A model generated the notes under the pieces. That model was not told the origin of the DNA. It did not search any database and worked only from the letters and a program-made list of their open reading frames with translations. Source: Terfezia claveryi (taxonomy: Eukaryota > Ascomycota > Pezizomycetes > Pezizales > Pezizaceae). Taken from it: DNA of 64,000 nucleotides. Numbering within the stretch: position 1 is the first letter of the stretch; every line of letters starts with the position of its first letter. Below are positions 13,101 to 23,840 of this stretch, one piece after another. The DNA lies in the NCBI GenBank assembly GCA_015179025.1, contig WHUX01000030.1:310001-374000 (forward strand), read 5' to 3'. Made by a program: the position numbers and the translations under genes.

Positions 13101-13208
13101 TTCTCTATCTTTCCGAACTCTGGTTCTAACTTACCAACTTCCAGGCTCTGAACATACACTTTCGAAAATCTGGTGCAGCTCTGGTGCATCAAGCCCATTT
13201 AGCGACAT
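10111..13208 (-). CDS. Large ADF-H (cofilin-type) actin-binding protein with disordered middle and PH-like C-terminus
   Basis: Likely binds actin at the cell cortex. Exons at the 5' end are clear: 13135-13208 (MSLNGLDAPELHQIFESV), 12863-13050, then from 12807 downward (RSQVHLQLLGERFSPHDV, a typical ADF-H end, followed by the Ser-rich ALTSACSTHSATASISS). About 650 residues of Ser/Pro/Lys-rich disordered sequence follow, including a KEKERSREREREKE charged run. The last 100 residues (LLAGWVNVQLPDTMLWRRKC, then STGWLFLG) resemble a PH fold. A final canonical intron (10146-10198, CTAAC branch) leads to a tail ending KSIH at 10111; reading through it instead would stop at 10179. The frame changes near 11720-11820: an 89-nt intron (GTATAG..AAGGCAG) or a missing base in a GGGG run would both restore it. 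About 1000 residues. ADF-H call firm, PH call tentative. Confidence 0.78.
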
Positions 13209-14196
13209 GATAACCGCTATGTCACTGGCCCGTCAAAAATACAAGAACGTCTAAGAATCGCCAACAAGGTGAAGTTCACGGCCAGAGACGATGAAACAAG
13301 GAAATATTAAAGCATTAGCCCTTAGATAAAAGTAAAAGAGTGTGCGTCGGTGCAGTAATAGTGGTTTATAAAATTCGTATGGGAATATTTGCAAGTGTTA
13401 TTTCATGAGGTGGGGAGGGAGTGGGGCCGGGGGGGGGGTGGTCAATATCCACCAGGAACACTACTGTTATGGGCAGCGATTTAGAATAGAACGAAATCCG
13501 ACTGTAGCACAGCAGCAGAACGGAGGAAATAGTGCGTGTTGAGATGCGATGCGTGGTGGTGGTCCAGTCGACGTGATGGATGAGCGACGGTGAAATCGAA
13601 TGGAAGTGGCAAGGGGTGAGCTCGACGGCGGGCGAATGCAACAAGGAAAAAGAACCTCGTGTCTTGAAGACTTTGCCTGTGCTCACGAAATGAAGTTCAA
13701 TGAAATCACTGGAAAAAGCGCGGTACCGGTAGGAGGTATTGATCTTCATCAGGATTGAACTTTCATGCAGGTCCCAAAATCAGCCTGGAACACGCTATAA
13801 ACGCGACAACAAATAGTGTCTAGGTCCGGCACAAAATACTGGACTGGACTGGACTGGATTGGACTGGTGCCTGGATGGGGTGCGGAAGCATGGAGTGGCA
13901 TAGGTAACATACAGTAGGTAGTGTAGGTACTTGTAGCTGCACCAGCTGCATTAAAAAAAAGAAAGCCCACAATCAATGAACCCTGGCTCCTCCATGACTA
14001 TGTACTGTAGGTATGTCCCTTATTTTCCAATTGTTGACCCATCTGGTACGCAGTCTGGCGAAGGTATGTTCCCGAGATAGAGTCTAAGCAACAATTACTT
14101 ATGGTTGACTCGAAGGCTTGCTATGCGACAGATGCTGGTCCAAACCTTGCTTCACATAGTACTACTAGTATACCAGGTGTCCTTGCGGTCTTTCGA
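13209..14196. promoter_or_regulatory. Upstream region of the ADF-H gene
   Basis: Presumed promoter/5' UTR of the minus-strand gene starting at 13208. It contains a G-run near 13428 and a GGACT pentanucleotide microsatellite (13839-13867). Apparent ORFs are low-complexity and lack domains. Confidence 0.4.
13839..13867. repeat. Pentanucleotide microsatellite (CTGGA)n
   Basis: Five to six head-to-tail copies of CTGGA/GGACT with one interruption (GGATT). Confidence 0.9.
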
Positions 14197-14243
14197 GCCT
14201 AGTTGTAGTCTGGTTGGTGCAATCATTGCAATCTGCTGAGTTG
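14197..14243 (+). mobile_element. Possible miniature insertion with imperfect 9-bp target duplication
   Basis: The insert, 14206-14234, begins TAGTCTGGTTGGTGCAATC. It is flanked by GCCTAGTTG and GCTGAGTTG (7/9). Related end motifs at 14369 (TAGTCTGGTTGG) and 14506 (TAGTCCGATTGG) have no clear duplication. Confidence 0.4.
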
Positions 14244-14936
14244 CAAGTGACATGGATTGGAAATCCAATATCAACATACGGAAACTATAGGGGATTAGAC
14301 TAGGGATTCTTATGAATCCCACCAAACTTAGTTACTCCAATCTAGAGCCAGTTCAAGGTGTCCTTTGGTAGTCTGGTTGGCTTTTGGGATCCAGGATTTG
14401 CTACGGCATATGCAGAATTCTACATCGCTCCAACGATCTGATGTTCCGGGAGAGAGGGGCTTTTCGTATTACTACATCGTTTTGTAGTCGACGGGCATGA
14501 TATCATAGTCCGATTGGCGGGCAGATGGCTTGTAATTGAGCCATAACAATGGCTGGCGTCTTCCAGGGTGTGTAGATATAAGGGAGTAGTCCTGAAGCCT
14601 ATCTATAAACAAACAATCACAGATCTATACAGTAAGCGCCTACGAGTTATCGAAATCGCTCCATTGATCAGGAGACTCAGCCATGGCCAGTAATATACGG
14701 AGTATGTGGTGTACCAAATGGAAAGGGGTTTGCTGAGATCCTTGTGTCCATCCTTGCAAATCCCGAGTTGAAGAACCCCTGGCTCAAGTCGCCATATCAC
14801 ATCAATTTCAAGGATCTCATCTCTTTTTGAGAGTTGCAATTGGCCCCTGAAATTTCAAGCATTGATAACGTTATAGATACTGTAACGCAAAACCATCACA
14901 ATAACCGTGTAACCAGGCTGGCTACCACTATTTGTA

Positions 14937-14969
14937 CCTGAACTGTAGTCTGGTTGGCACCCTGAACTG
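14937..14969 (+). mobile_element. Smallest miniature insertion: 15 bp with perfect 9-bp duplication
   Basis: CCTGAACTG at 14937-14945 and 14961-14969 (9/9) flank exactly TAGTCTGGTTGGCAC (14946-14960). The same 15 bp occur in reverse orientation at 55777-55791. Confidence 0.75.
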
Positions 14970-16126
14970 TTGCACATCATGCCTGCTCAGTCCAAAGTTT
15001 GAGAAATTCTTAAACGCGAAGTAGTCCCGGTTTGAGCCTAAGACTTTGTGGCTCGTGGTAAACCACTAGTCTCATATCACTTCTAGCCCTGGTCACTGGT
15101 TTACAGAGAAATTCAATTACTACTACTCTGTAGTGTTAGGTATATGGGTATTTACGCACCATGCCCCGTCCTGCTTGTACTGATATCGGTCAATAATAGC
15201 AGATGGGGAGATATTGACGAGCACTGGGAAGGGAAGCACGCACAGTAAATAGGCAGGCGACGCTGAATTATCTAGCGCCGTGAAAAACAGGCAGTATGCA
15301 TCGTCAGGGTGTACCTATGTATATTTATATATGATATGAGTCTCATATATGATATTGGTAACAATTGGGGAATTGAGTCGGTATAACCCAGAAGCTAGCC
15401 TGTACCCATTACCAGGAACAAGTGACGTATACATAATATACATATGGAACGAGATTTAGATAATCAGATATCACATTTGAGGACAATGAGAGGTTCTTAT
15501 GTCTGTTCATGATCAAGCAGATCGAAGTTTGTGATCACAGTACGGAGCTTACGCAAGAGTTTGAAGGAAATTCGTTCTTATCGTGACCCCCCTCCCCCTG
15601 CATAATATGCAGCGCCGGGAGTATGAGACATCAGGAGTGGTAATACAACTACCAACAGCGGGGTATTACTTGAGCTCGACATTCTTACAACTTCAAAAAC
15701 AATGTCGGCAGAAACAAGTGCAAACAAAAGTGGTACCACTGATCGAAAGGGAAAAGACGAAATAAGTTTGATGAAGGGCGATGGTCATGTTGAAAGTGTA
15801 TCCCAAAAAGCGATTGGGCTTCTTCTCAAGCGGTAGGCCTATGGGTAACAACAACCAGACTAAGGTAAGAAGTGAATCTACATAATGTTCCACGCAGTGG
15901 TCGACCCCCTATAAAGTCAACGGGAGGTAAGATTATCAAGACCATTAAAGGAGATTGCTCTTTACAAAAGCCCGCTCTACTGTACGTCAGACGATAACGG
16001 AAGAGGAGGTGGAAGTCCATACCTTATTTTAAGTCGACATCTAAACGGCAAGGGATATCGGAAAGTGGATTGCTTGACCGAGGCTTAAGTTAGCACATGC
16101 GGCTGCTCTCCAAATCTTAATCCTAT
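14970..16126. other. Gene-free, AT-rich DNA
   Basis: No supported ORF. A TATATATGATATGAGTC / CTCATATATGATAT imperfect palindrome lies near 15325-15355. Confidence 0.4.
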
Positions 16127-16174
16127 GAGCTTGAGTAGTCTGCGAGGGGTAGTGCAACCAGACTAGAGCTTGAG
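16127..16174 (-). mobile_element. Miniature insertion (30 bp) with terminal inverted repeats and 9-bp duplication
   Basis: GAGCTTGAG at 16127-16135 and 16166-16174 (9/9) flank a 30-bp insert, 16136-16165. It starts TAGTCTG and ends CAGACTA; the core reads GAGGGGTAGTGCAAC. The 7-bp ends are perfect inverted repeats. Confidence 0.8.
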
Positions 16175-16188
16175 CTCCCTGCGAGTAG

Positions 16189-16217
16189 CGGTGCCCCCAA
16201 CCAGACTACGGTGCCCC
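16189..16217 (-). repeat. 11-bp CAACCAGACTA insert between CGGTGCCCC repeats
   Basis: CGGTGCCCC occurs at 16189-16197 and 16209-16217, with CAACCAGACTA between. This may be an 11-bp member of the miniature family or a simple tandem duplication of a 20-bp unit; the following CACCAGACTC favours some tandem copying. Confidence 0.4.
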
Positions 16218-16614
16218 CACCAGACTCATCTGGCGCTAGGTTTTGCACCAAAAGTTTCCTAACCTTGCTTGGACCACAGGCTGTTAAAAGAGAATAGCTA
16301 ACTGAATGTTTGGAAGAATCCTCCCAAGCCAGACAAGAAAGAAGCATGGAAAGAGATTCCCACTAACCTGCTAGACCTCTTACCAGATCTATGCCTCGAC
16401 GGGTTGCTGCCGTTATTGAAGCTGAGGGCACGAGACTAGAAGCTGAGGAATGGTATATTAGGTATTGATGAGTTTTCTCTCTCAGGCAATTATATTCCGT
16501 ATTTCCATTTTCCTATAGCACTTTGTGATACATATGTATCAGTGAGCTGCATAAAAGGGGGTTCCGGATTCTTTTGCCCACGCACTGCATATTTCTTCTA
16601 CTACGGATCTGGTT

Positions 16615-16661
16615 GGCACAACCTTAAGGAGGGGCTAGTGCAATCCAGACTAGGCACAACC
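16615..16661 (-). mobile_element. Miniature insertion (29 bp) nested in another family member
   Basis: GGCACAACC at 16615-16623 and 16653-16661 (9/9) flank 16624-16652 (TTAAGGAGGGGCTAGTGC, ending CCAGACTA). The target itself is the inner part of another copy (TCTGGTTGGCACAACC, 16608-16623), so one copy jumped into another. Confidence 0.7.
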
Positions 16662-16969
16662 CACTACTACACTTAAACCTTGCTACAGTACTACTGCATC
16701 ACGAACAACGATCCTTGTCAGTTCAAAGAATATACACCTGACAGGGACCGTTATACGGTATACCTCAGGTGAGTGTGTTACCATCCACCTATTTTGCCGC
16801 TCGGATATCACCTTTACTGCATAAGCTCGACCTATGTCTTTAAACTGACAAGGATTGTTGTTCGCCAGTGGATGCGGTAAGTAGCGGACTGCATAAATTG
16901 CTGCAATCTGTCTGGTATAGCGGTATAGCGACTAGCGTGGGGGCCGTTCTAGGCGGGGGTAAAAGGTTA

Positions 16970-17017
16970 GAACTTGACTAGTCTGGTAGGCTTGTGCCAA
17001 CCAGACTAGAACTTGAC
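16970..17017 (-). mobile_element. Miniature insertion (30 bp), near-perfect hairpin, 9-bp duplication
   Basis: GAACTTGAC at 16970-16978 and 17009-17017 (9/9) flank 16979-17008. The insert starts TAGTCTGGT and ends ACCAGACTA, a perfect 9-bp inverted repeat, with AGGCTTGTGCCA between. Confidence 0.82.
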
Positions 17018-17293
17018 AGAGATTGTTTACCTATACGGTACCTGCTCAACCGTTGACGGAATTCTATCAATACATATCGGATTTCTCAATGGTACCAAAC
17101 AACAGGAAGGGGCTGAGTGATCTAGAACGGCATAGGATTTACGTGAAAAGATAAGATCCGCGGTATGCAGACATGACTTATGAAGAGTTTGGGCCTCTGT
17201 TTCCGCGACAGATGGTAGGCCTATGGCATGGTCTACTATAAGCGACATATTGAAGGATAAGGACCGATGGCTAGCTATAAATACTATTTTGTA

Positions 17294-17344
17294 CTCTTTT
17301 TTCCACTTTCGAGGGGTTTGTGCCGAACCAGACTACTCTTTTCT
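17294..17344 (-). mobile_element. Miniature insertion (33 bp) with 8/9 target duplication
   Basis: CTCTTTTTT (17294-17302) and CTCTTTTCT (17336-17344) flank 17303-17335. The insert has CGAGGGGTTTGTGCC and ends GAACCAGACTA. Confidence 0.6.
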
Positions 17345-19222
17345 ATTGCTATTGAGCTCTTTTGTGGCCTTACTACTGTCACCATTCTGTTATAGCAATT
17401 ACATTTACCTGTGATAATAATCTCTGTAACCATCTCGGTACCCTCCCCAGCCCATCCGGTACGGTATCTGGTGTAGCAAGTAGTTGTCTCGCCTAGTGAT
17501 TGCTAGAACTGGCAAATTTTTGGCTTGAGCCGTCCGGTATTCCAAGGGATCCACTATAGCGAGGTCCGGTATAGCAAGGTTTGACTGTATGTGGTTAACT
17601 AGCCCTTCCGAAATCAGATTCAAGATCGGCTTGACACCGAGGTATTTGCAACAAAGGAGCTTAATTCACCCGAGTCTGGCACCATCTTCCTGAATCGAGG
17701 CTGTAACATATTTAGAGAGTCGGTACAAGGAAGGAGCGCAGTACCGAAGCTTCAGTCCCTCGCACTCCCGGGAACACACGGGCAAGGGAGGAACCGTTGA
17801 CATACACACAAGTGACGGGCGTTCGTGATATAATCAGTGGGCAATGGAAGAAAGTACGTTAGAATATAATGTATGGTCCACGTACTCGTGCTTGCGAGCT
17901 CACGATTATGGTGGACAGCTACTTGATACTGCAAACAAGAAGATCAAGGGTAATAATATTGGATGTTGAAAGAGAAATGGATATGCTTCGGAAAAGAACT
18001 GCCAATGTAGATGTGCAGAGCGCAGTGGACGTGGGTGGCCGGGCTCCGCTTGGCCCTTCCCCAAACTCGTCTTTGTATAGCACTCTTTCTGCATTTAACA
18101 AACTATATGAAGCTTAAATTTCAAGCATGTTATACTTGCAGGATCTTGCTCCTTGAACTGGGTGCACAATATCTAATCCCTTACGTTGAGCTGAGGCTAA
18201 ATCTTCGTTTCTAGTTGCGACCTAGTCTCGAACCCGACCGCTCCTAGGGAGGGTTGCGACCCGGTTTTTAACCCTCTCTCAGATTCCTCCAGCATGCTAC
18301 CGCTTCCAAGATAATCTCGGTGACCTTCCAGCAGACCTGTAGAATGCTTTCAAGTATGACTTAACATTTATGCAAAGACATAACTGTAGAGCCTCGAGGG
18401 GAATGTGGGCTCATGCAGCTGTTCAAGGATTTGTGTCTAGTCCCCCAGATCCACGGACCCAGGATATCTAAATCTTTATCATTAGTTCTTCGGAATGCTA
18501 CCGATGAAGTATTGGCTGCTCTAGTAAAGCTGCATTCACGGCAAATGCCTTACGACTAAGATTCTGGTGACTGAATCAAATGTCACCCCCTCAATATACA
18601 CCAACCGGGAGAGGTACTACTTGCTCCTATATGGTTTCAGACCTGAGGAAATAAGTAACTAATGTTAATTTGCTCGCTGAGAGGGACATACAGCAGCACA
18701 GGGACTTAATTGAGGCTATGACATTCAGTATAATGAGATTATTTGGATCTCATATTGCTACATTCAATAGCCTCGAATTCTAGGAAGTCTAGTGGAATAG
18801 TGCCTAAGGATAAAAAGAACTAAGGAAAAGGAACCCATGAAAAGAGTAAGGCCAATATAATCTACAAAGAGGAGTCACTTTACATTCAGAAGTTGACTAG
18901 AGAGGAGACCTCTTGGTTCTGGTTGGAGATACTAGATATTCTATGGAAAAAATACTTGGGAAATTTTATATATAGATACATCTCCGAGTCCAAATGGAAG
19001 GTTTCCACAAGCATGTAGCAGCGACCTAGGTGAAGCAGAAGATCTTCATGCTCCCTATATCATGCAAATAGTATCCTGGAAGTTCACAGTCACAGAGATA
19101 AAATAAAGTTGAAGGAGGCTTTATTTCAAGTGGTCTTGGGTCCTGGAATAGCTACAGGAGAGTAAGGACTAGGAAAAGGTATGAGAACCTACTCTCAATG
19201 GGATCTGATAGGATGGAATGAA
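17345..19222. other. Gene-free DNA left of the Copia element
   Basis: No intact ORF. From about 18270 to 19200 the plus strand shows interrupted coding-like stretches broken by many stops, perhaps an old transposon body, but I recognise no motif. Confidence 0.35.
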
Positions 19223-19227
19223 CAGGT

Positions 19228-19500
19228 CGTAAGGATTATGAGATCTTAGGATATATGAACGTAAATATTGGGGATTGATCTGTAAGAGAGATGTATTGCT
19301 TGCTTGATCTATATCTCTGCTTTAAGGGTTCTAGCAGTCTATATATACATATCTCCTCCGTATTTATATATGCTTGTCATATGCCTTCTTATCCACATGC
19401 TTCTATGTCCATATATTGTTGACGTACCACATACCTCTATGTCCATATGTTGTTGACGTACTCACATGGTTGTACATGTATTGGAAGAGTATTTCCTACA
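19228..19500 (-). repeat. Copia 3' LTR
   Basis: 273 bp, near-identical to 31549-31821. On the element's strand it begins TGTAGGAAATACTC and ends CCTTACG, so the 3' terminus is not the canonical CA. Target duplication CAGGT lies just left. Confidence 0.93.
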
Positions 19501-19540
19501 CCCTCCTCTACTCTGCCAATCCCTCCTCTACTCTGCCAAT
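19501..19540 (-). repeat. Duplicated polypurine tract of the Copia element
   Basis: Two exact tandem 20-bp units on the plus strand (CCCTCCTCTACTCTGCCAAT). Read on the element strand they give GTAGAGGAGGG directly before the 3' LTR, the expected position for the plus-strand primer. Confidence 0.7.
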
Positions 19541-19545
19541 CTCAT

Positions 19546-20820
19546 CTACTGGTCTTGCCATTTTTTAATGGTAACCATGAGCGTAATCTTGGTAAGAATA
19601 TCTGCTGGATTTTTCTTGCCTAGGATAGTTGTTATGGCTAATTTTTCTGCTTGTACTTGTTGACATAGATAGTAGTATTGATGTTCAATATGCCTAGTTC
19701 GTCTTAAACAGTAAGAGGTATGAGCTAGGTTGAAGGTTCCTTCACTATCTGTTTTTACCATAGGTTTTAGTGATAATCCAAGTTCATCTAGGAGCTGTTG
19801 TGCCCAAGCTGCATCTTTGGCTCCTTCACATGCAGCAATATATTCTGCTTCAGTGATTGACAAGGATACAGTATCCTGACGGCGACTATACCATTCTACT
19901 GGTTAATCACCGAGAGTCATGAGTACTCCTGTTTGGGATCTTGCTTGTTCACCACCGTAGGATGTATCTGCATATATGACGAGGTGTAAATCTATAGGTT
20001 TGCATAGAATTAGTCCTAAATACTTGGTGTTCTGGAGATATTGGAGAATAGTTAAAGCAGCTCTATAATTTGTTGTAGAAGGTTTAGATGCTCACCATCC
20101 CAGAAGGTTGACATAGATAGATATCTCAGGTCTTGTCATTCTTGCAATATAAAGTAGTCCTTCTGTAAGTACTTGATATTTCTTAGTATCTTCGAAATGG
20201 TCATTAGAGTCGCCGTATACTTCTGGATTAATAGGTAAGGAATTCTTATGTTGCAGTTCGCCGTGGAGGAGGTATTTTGAGGCCATTGTTTCTATAAGTG
20301 CCTTTTGGGTCATTATAACTTCTGTATTTGTGTTGTTCCACTTAAACTCAATTCCTAGGAGTTTCTCTGGATTCCCACATTTTTCAAGCTCAATTTTTTC
20401 TTTGATTTTTTCTTCGAATTCTTTGAGTATTGTCTCATTATCCGCAATTCCTATAAGGTCATCGACATGAGTTCCCAGAATGAAGGAATTATCATGGTTT
20501 ATGTAGGTCCCTTCATCTCCAATGCATTGATGGAGTCCTGCAAGTGCTAGGATCTTCTCTAATGTCTTAAACCACTCATACCCTGCTTGTTTTAGCCCAT
20601 ATAGAGCTTTGTTAAGCTTCCAGTATTCGGTCTCTCCATTTTCATTTATATCCGAAATATAGACATTATGATGTAAAAGAGCCTGCAAGTAGGCGGCTAC
20701 CACGTCCCACTGCCGAATTCTCCATTTTTTATACATGGCCAGTATAAGCAGGATTTTCAATATTTCGGATCTCATTATTTGTGTATAGGTTTTATCAGAA
20801 TTATAGTTGATTCCATCCTC
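19546..20820 (-). pseudogene. Copia reverse transcriptase and RNase H, interrupted by stops
   Basis: RT domain at 20092-20775: RQWDVVAAYLQALL, then LNKALYGLKQAGYEWF, then the catalytic THVDDLIGI (His replaces the usual Tyr before VDD). RNase H at 19546-19990: LVIYADTSYGG, TEAEYIAACEGAKDAAW and RRTRHIEHQYYYL. Stops break the frame after LLGW (near 20092) and before PVEWYSRRQD (near 19900). Part of the Copia element; not functional as sequenced. Confidence 0.88.
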
Positions 20821-21225
20821 CTAAGTAAATCCTCTCTCTACTTTTCTGGCTTTGTATTTCTCAATACTTCCATCTAATTTTCACTTTATTGTATAGACCC
20901 ATTTGGTATCTACAATCTTGGTCCCTTCTGGAATATCTTCTTTAGCAATTCTTGTGAATACGCCATATTTCTGCAATTGCTCTCTTTCTTTAGTTCGTGC
21001 TTTTGCCCATTCATGTGCTTGTGTGGAGGATCTGGTTTATGCATCTGTTGGATAGTCAGAGTTGACTATTCTGATCGTGGCTTTTTCAGTGGCCTTGATT
21101 GTAGCTTTCTCAGTGGCCTTTTGTTGTCTTTTAGATTTTCGTTCCCCAAGTTCTTCTATCCATTCTGCAGCACTTTTTCGATGCCTCCCTTGCTGCAGGG
21201 TGGGGAATTGAATGCTTTGTTGAGC

Positions 21226-21342
21226 TTTTGCAAGCTCGCTTTCTTGAGCTTTTCTGAGCTCGCTTTCTTGAGCTTTTCCGAGCTCGCTTTCTTGAGCCTT
21301 TCTGAGCTCGCTTTCTTGAGCTTTTCCGAGCTCACTTTCTTG
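21226..21342 (-). repeat. Heptad-coding minisatellite KAQESEL (left part)
   Basis: Tandem 21-bp units (GAGCTCGCTTTCTTGAGCTTT) coding KAQESEL on the minus strand, in the Copia pol linker between integrase and RT. The array continues at 29113 on the far side of the gypsy insertion, which landed inside it. Confidence 0.88.
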
Positions 21343-21485
21343 TGTAACGAGGGCTCTGGGGGACAAGGCGACCAAGGGGTACGCCGGGGAAGTGGCAAGG
21401 GGCAATCGCACATGTAGGAGCGCTACGTATGTGACCAGGGGAAGACTGAGATAGGGGGCAAGGGCAAGAGGCAAGAGGCAAGAGA
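21343..21485 (-). repeat. Gypsy 3' LTR, outer part (interrupted)
   Basis: Starts TGTAACGAGGGCTCTGGGGG on the plus strand and matches 28606-28748. The rest of this LTR is at 23063-23426. Confidence 0.9.
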
Positions 21486-21775
21486 TGTTAGAGGCGAGCT
21501 AGTGATATCGGTGATATCTGTCGGTATATCGATATTTGGGGCCTACGAGGGCACAATCACTAGGCTCGAGCCTAACTGGGCTAACATAGAGCGAAGAATA
21601 TAGACTGATTCATTCGATAGAGTAGAGTAACCCAGCGATACAAGACTTCGCTTGAGTCTTAGAGAACAATAACTAGATACAAGATGTGCATGTATATATA
21701 GGAAAGCGAGGTTAACTTCAGGCCACCCACCATCAGGTGAATGCCAGCCCGGCCTGCATAATCTCAGCCGTAACA
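21486..21775 (-). repeat. LTR of nested non-autonomous element (left)
   Basis: 290 bp, about 97% like 22768-23057, with most differences transitions. Confidence 0.9.
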
Positions 21776-22389
21776 GTACTCCTCCTCTGCTAGAGGGCGT
21801 CCCGACCGACCAACTTCACCATCCCTCTAATCTACGTGCTCATGTTTTCGGTATAGACAATGGGGCATGTTCCATACATTTGGTCAACCCCGACAATATT
21901 AGACACTGGGTCCGACAACATTGGACACTGGGTCCACGATAATAGCGCCTAAACAGTCTTGCACATTCTGTGGGGACCCTGGGCCTGTAGAGAGGCTCGG
22001 AAGGATGGGGGTATTCTCTCAAACATAGTGGCATCATGCTAATGCTTAAACATCAGATCGGGTATCTCAACATGAGGTGCGACACATATATGGATCGTAG
22101 ATCCGGAACATCTGAAGGATCCGCAGATCTAGGGTAATCTTGATAGGGGGGGGTATCCCACATGCCATTGCCATTAAAAACCTCTGCGCGGCAAAACCCA
22201 GTAGGAAAAAGCCAACGTCACAGGAAAAGGTTCAATGCATGCTTTCCCAGCTATCCAACCCGACTTGCCTATGCAAGGGAGAGTCTTGTTCATTTGCACG
22301 CTCGGGGTGCTCGTTCGAGTCTTGGGCGCTCGCAATGCTCGTTTGGGTCTTTAGCACCCAGAGTGCTAGCTTGAGTCTTCGCCCAAGGC

Positions 22390-22530
22390 GGGGGTCTTTG
22401 AGCTTATAAGCTCGATCGGGGTTTTTGAGCTTTGAGCTCGGACGGGGCTTTTGAGCTTTGAGCTCGTTCAGGGCCTTAGAGGCTCGTTCGGGGCCATAGA
22501 GGCTCGTTCGGGGCCTTATAGGCCTGGCTA
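22390..22530 (-). repeat. Short tandem repeats inside the non-autonomous element
   Basis: Degenerate 20-21 bp units built on GAGGCTCGTTCGGGGCC and TTTGAGCTTTGAGCTCG. In the minus frame they read like an interrupted repetitive peptide, but no start, domain or family is evident. Confidence 0.6.
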
Positions 22531-22767
22531 GGAGCATGTCGCTCGAGATCTAAGACTTAGCAGATCCGGAGATCTCAATATAGGATTAGTAGGTTATTTA
22601 GAACAAACTAATAAGCAAATAGGAGGAGGAAATAATTATTTCCGACGTCGCTAATATAGTCAAGAGCGATATGACTTTAGCTATTTTCGAGCTGTCCGAC
22701 AGTGTAGGTAGCGAGGGAGGGGTGATTAGACCCAGAATCACCGGTCCCTTTTGTCAAAGCGAAGTAA

Positions 22768-23057
22768 TGTTAGGGGCGAGCTAGTAATATCAGTGATATC
22801 TGTCGGTATATCGATATTTGGGGCCAACGAGGGCACAATCACTAGGCTCGAGCCTAACTGGGCTAACATAGAGTGAAGAATATAGACTGATTCATTCGAT
22901 AGAGTAGAGTAACCCAGCGATACAAGACTTCGCTTGAGTCTTAGAGAACAATAACTAGATACAAGATGTGCGTGTATATATAGGAAAGCAGGGTTAACTT
23001 CAGGCCACCCACCATCGGGTGAATGCCAGCCCGGCTTGCATAATCTCAGCCGTAACA
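22768..23057 (-). repeat. LTR of nested non-autonomous element (right)
   Basis: Matches 21486-21775; followed by the target duplication AGAGA. Confidence 0.9.
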
Positions 23058-23426
23058 AGAGAGGCAGAGGGCAAGGGACACGAGACACACGGAGGCAGTT
23101 GCCGCGTATGTCAAGGGAGGCAGCTGTACTGCAGAGTTGTTTGTTCGAGACAAGGATGTGCACAAAGGAGGTGCACAAGCGCTAGGGGAAGCAAGGTCCT
23201 GTATTGGGTATACAAGATGTTGGATGGGGATCCAACGAGAGAGCGGAGAGAGCAAGCTATATATACAGGATTCCTTCCTAGCTGGCCAAGGCCACCGGAA
23301 GGAATAAGGTTCCCGAGACCCCTTATTTCGGGAACAGAGATAATAATGATATCAATCAACAATAACGAGAGTCGGACAGAATCCCGTCTGACTCTCAAAC
23401 CCGGCTAGGAAAGGATGGTTGTGACA
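23058..23426 (-). repeat. Gypsy 3' LTR, inner part
   Basis: Matches 28744-29112, ending GGTTGTGACA. Compared with the 5' LTR nearly every difference is a C/T or G/A transition. Confidence 0.9.
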
Positions 23427-23634
23427 CTATCCCCCCTCTAGGCTCGGAGCCCCAGCGACGAAAGACAAGGCGAAAGGTAAGACAAAAACAAACAAACAAA
23501 ACAGGCGACTAAAACCAATAACCCATAACACAACCCTAACGCCGGAAGTACGTACCAACAATAATCCCAACAACAACAACAATAATAATAGCGACAAAAC
23601 AACCCTAATAACCAATTCCAGGATGACAAGAATA

Positions 23635-23840
23635 TTATTGGGCAGGGCGAGGCTTCCGGAGGTAACGCTGGTGAAACAGGGTGACCAAGTCCTATGTGTT
23701 TTCCAGGTCCTCCGCTGGTTGCCAGGTTGTCTCCTCATCTCCCAGCCATTTGACCTTATATTGCAGGTGCCCATACCTTCTTCGGGAGTCCAGCACTTCC
23801 TCTACCTCCCATTCCTCCTCACCTTCGATAACCACGGGGG
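23635..23840 (-). pseudogene. Chromodomain at the gypsy integrase C-terminus
   Basis: The minus frame reads EEWEVEEVLDSRRRYG, then LQYKVKWLGDEETTWQPAED and LENT, then a stop (TAG) and DLVTLFHQRYLRKPRP. This is the canonical chromodomain pattern. It is out of frame with the upstream integrase by one base in a C-run (near 23840). In the family this domain steers integration toward methylated-histone chromatin. Confidence 0.82.

Larger units (their letters stand above)
21486..23057 (-). mobile_element. Non-autonomous LTR element (LARD/TRIM-like) nested in the gypsy 3' LTR
   Basis: Two 290-bp LTRs (21486-21775, 22768-23057) with TGTTA..TAACA ends and a perfect 5-bp target duplication AGAGA (21481-21485, 23058-23062). 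The 992-bp interior has no RT, integrase or protease. A purine-rich run (GCAGAGGAGGAGTAC on the minus strand) abuts the left LTR, suggesting minus orientation. The interior contains GAGCTTTGAGCTCG- and GAGGCTCGTTCGGGG-type tandem repeats (22390-22530). It must rely on proteins of another element. Confidence 0.88.

Noticed and set aside
18011..18214. Small plus-strand ORFs around 17.9-18.2 kb
   Set aside because: Several overlapping frames of similar length, no domain and no splice context.
21226..21342. Regular 21-bp repeats considered as a CRISPR-like array
   Set aside because: Units are contiguous with no spacers, code an in-frame heptad, and the genome is eukaryotic.
23019..23408. ORFs of about 95-130 codons repeated at 23.0-23.4 kb and 28.7-29.1 kb
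   Set aside because: They lie inside the gypsy LTR copies and are duplicated only because the LTR is; not genes.
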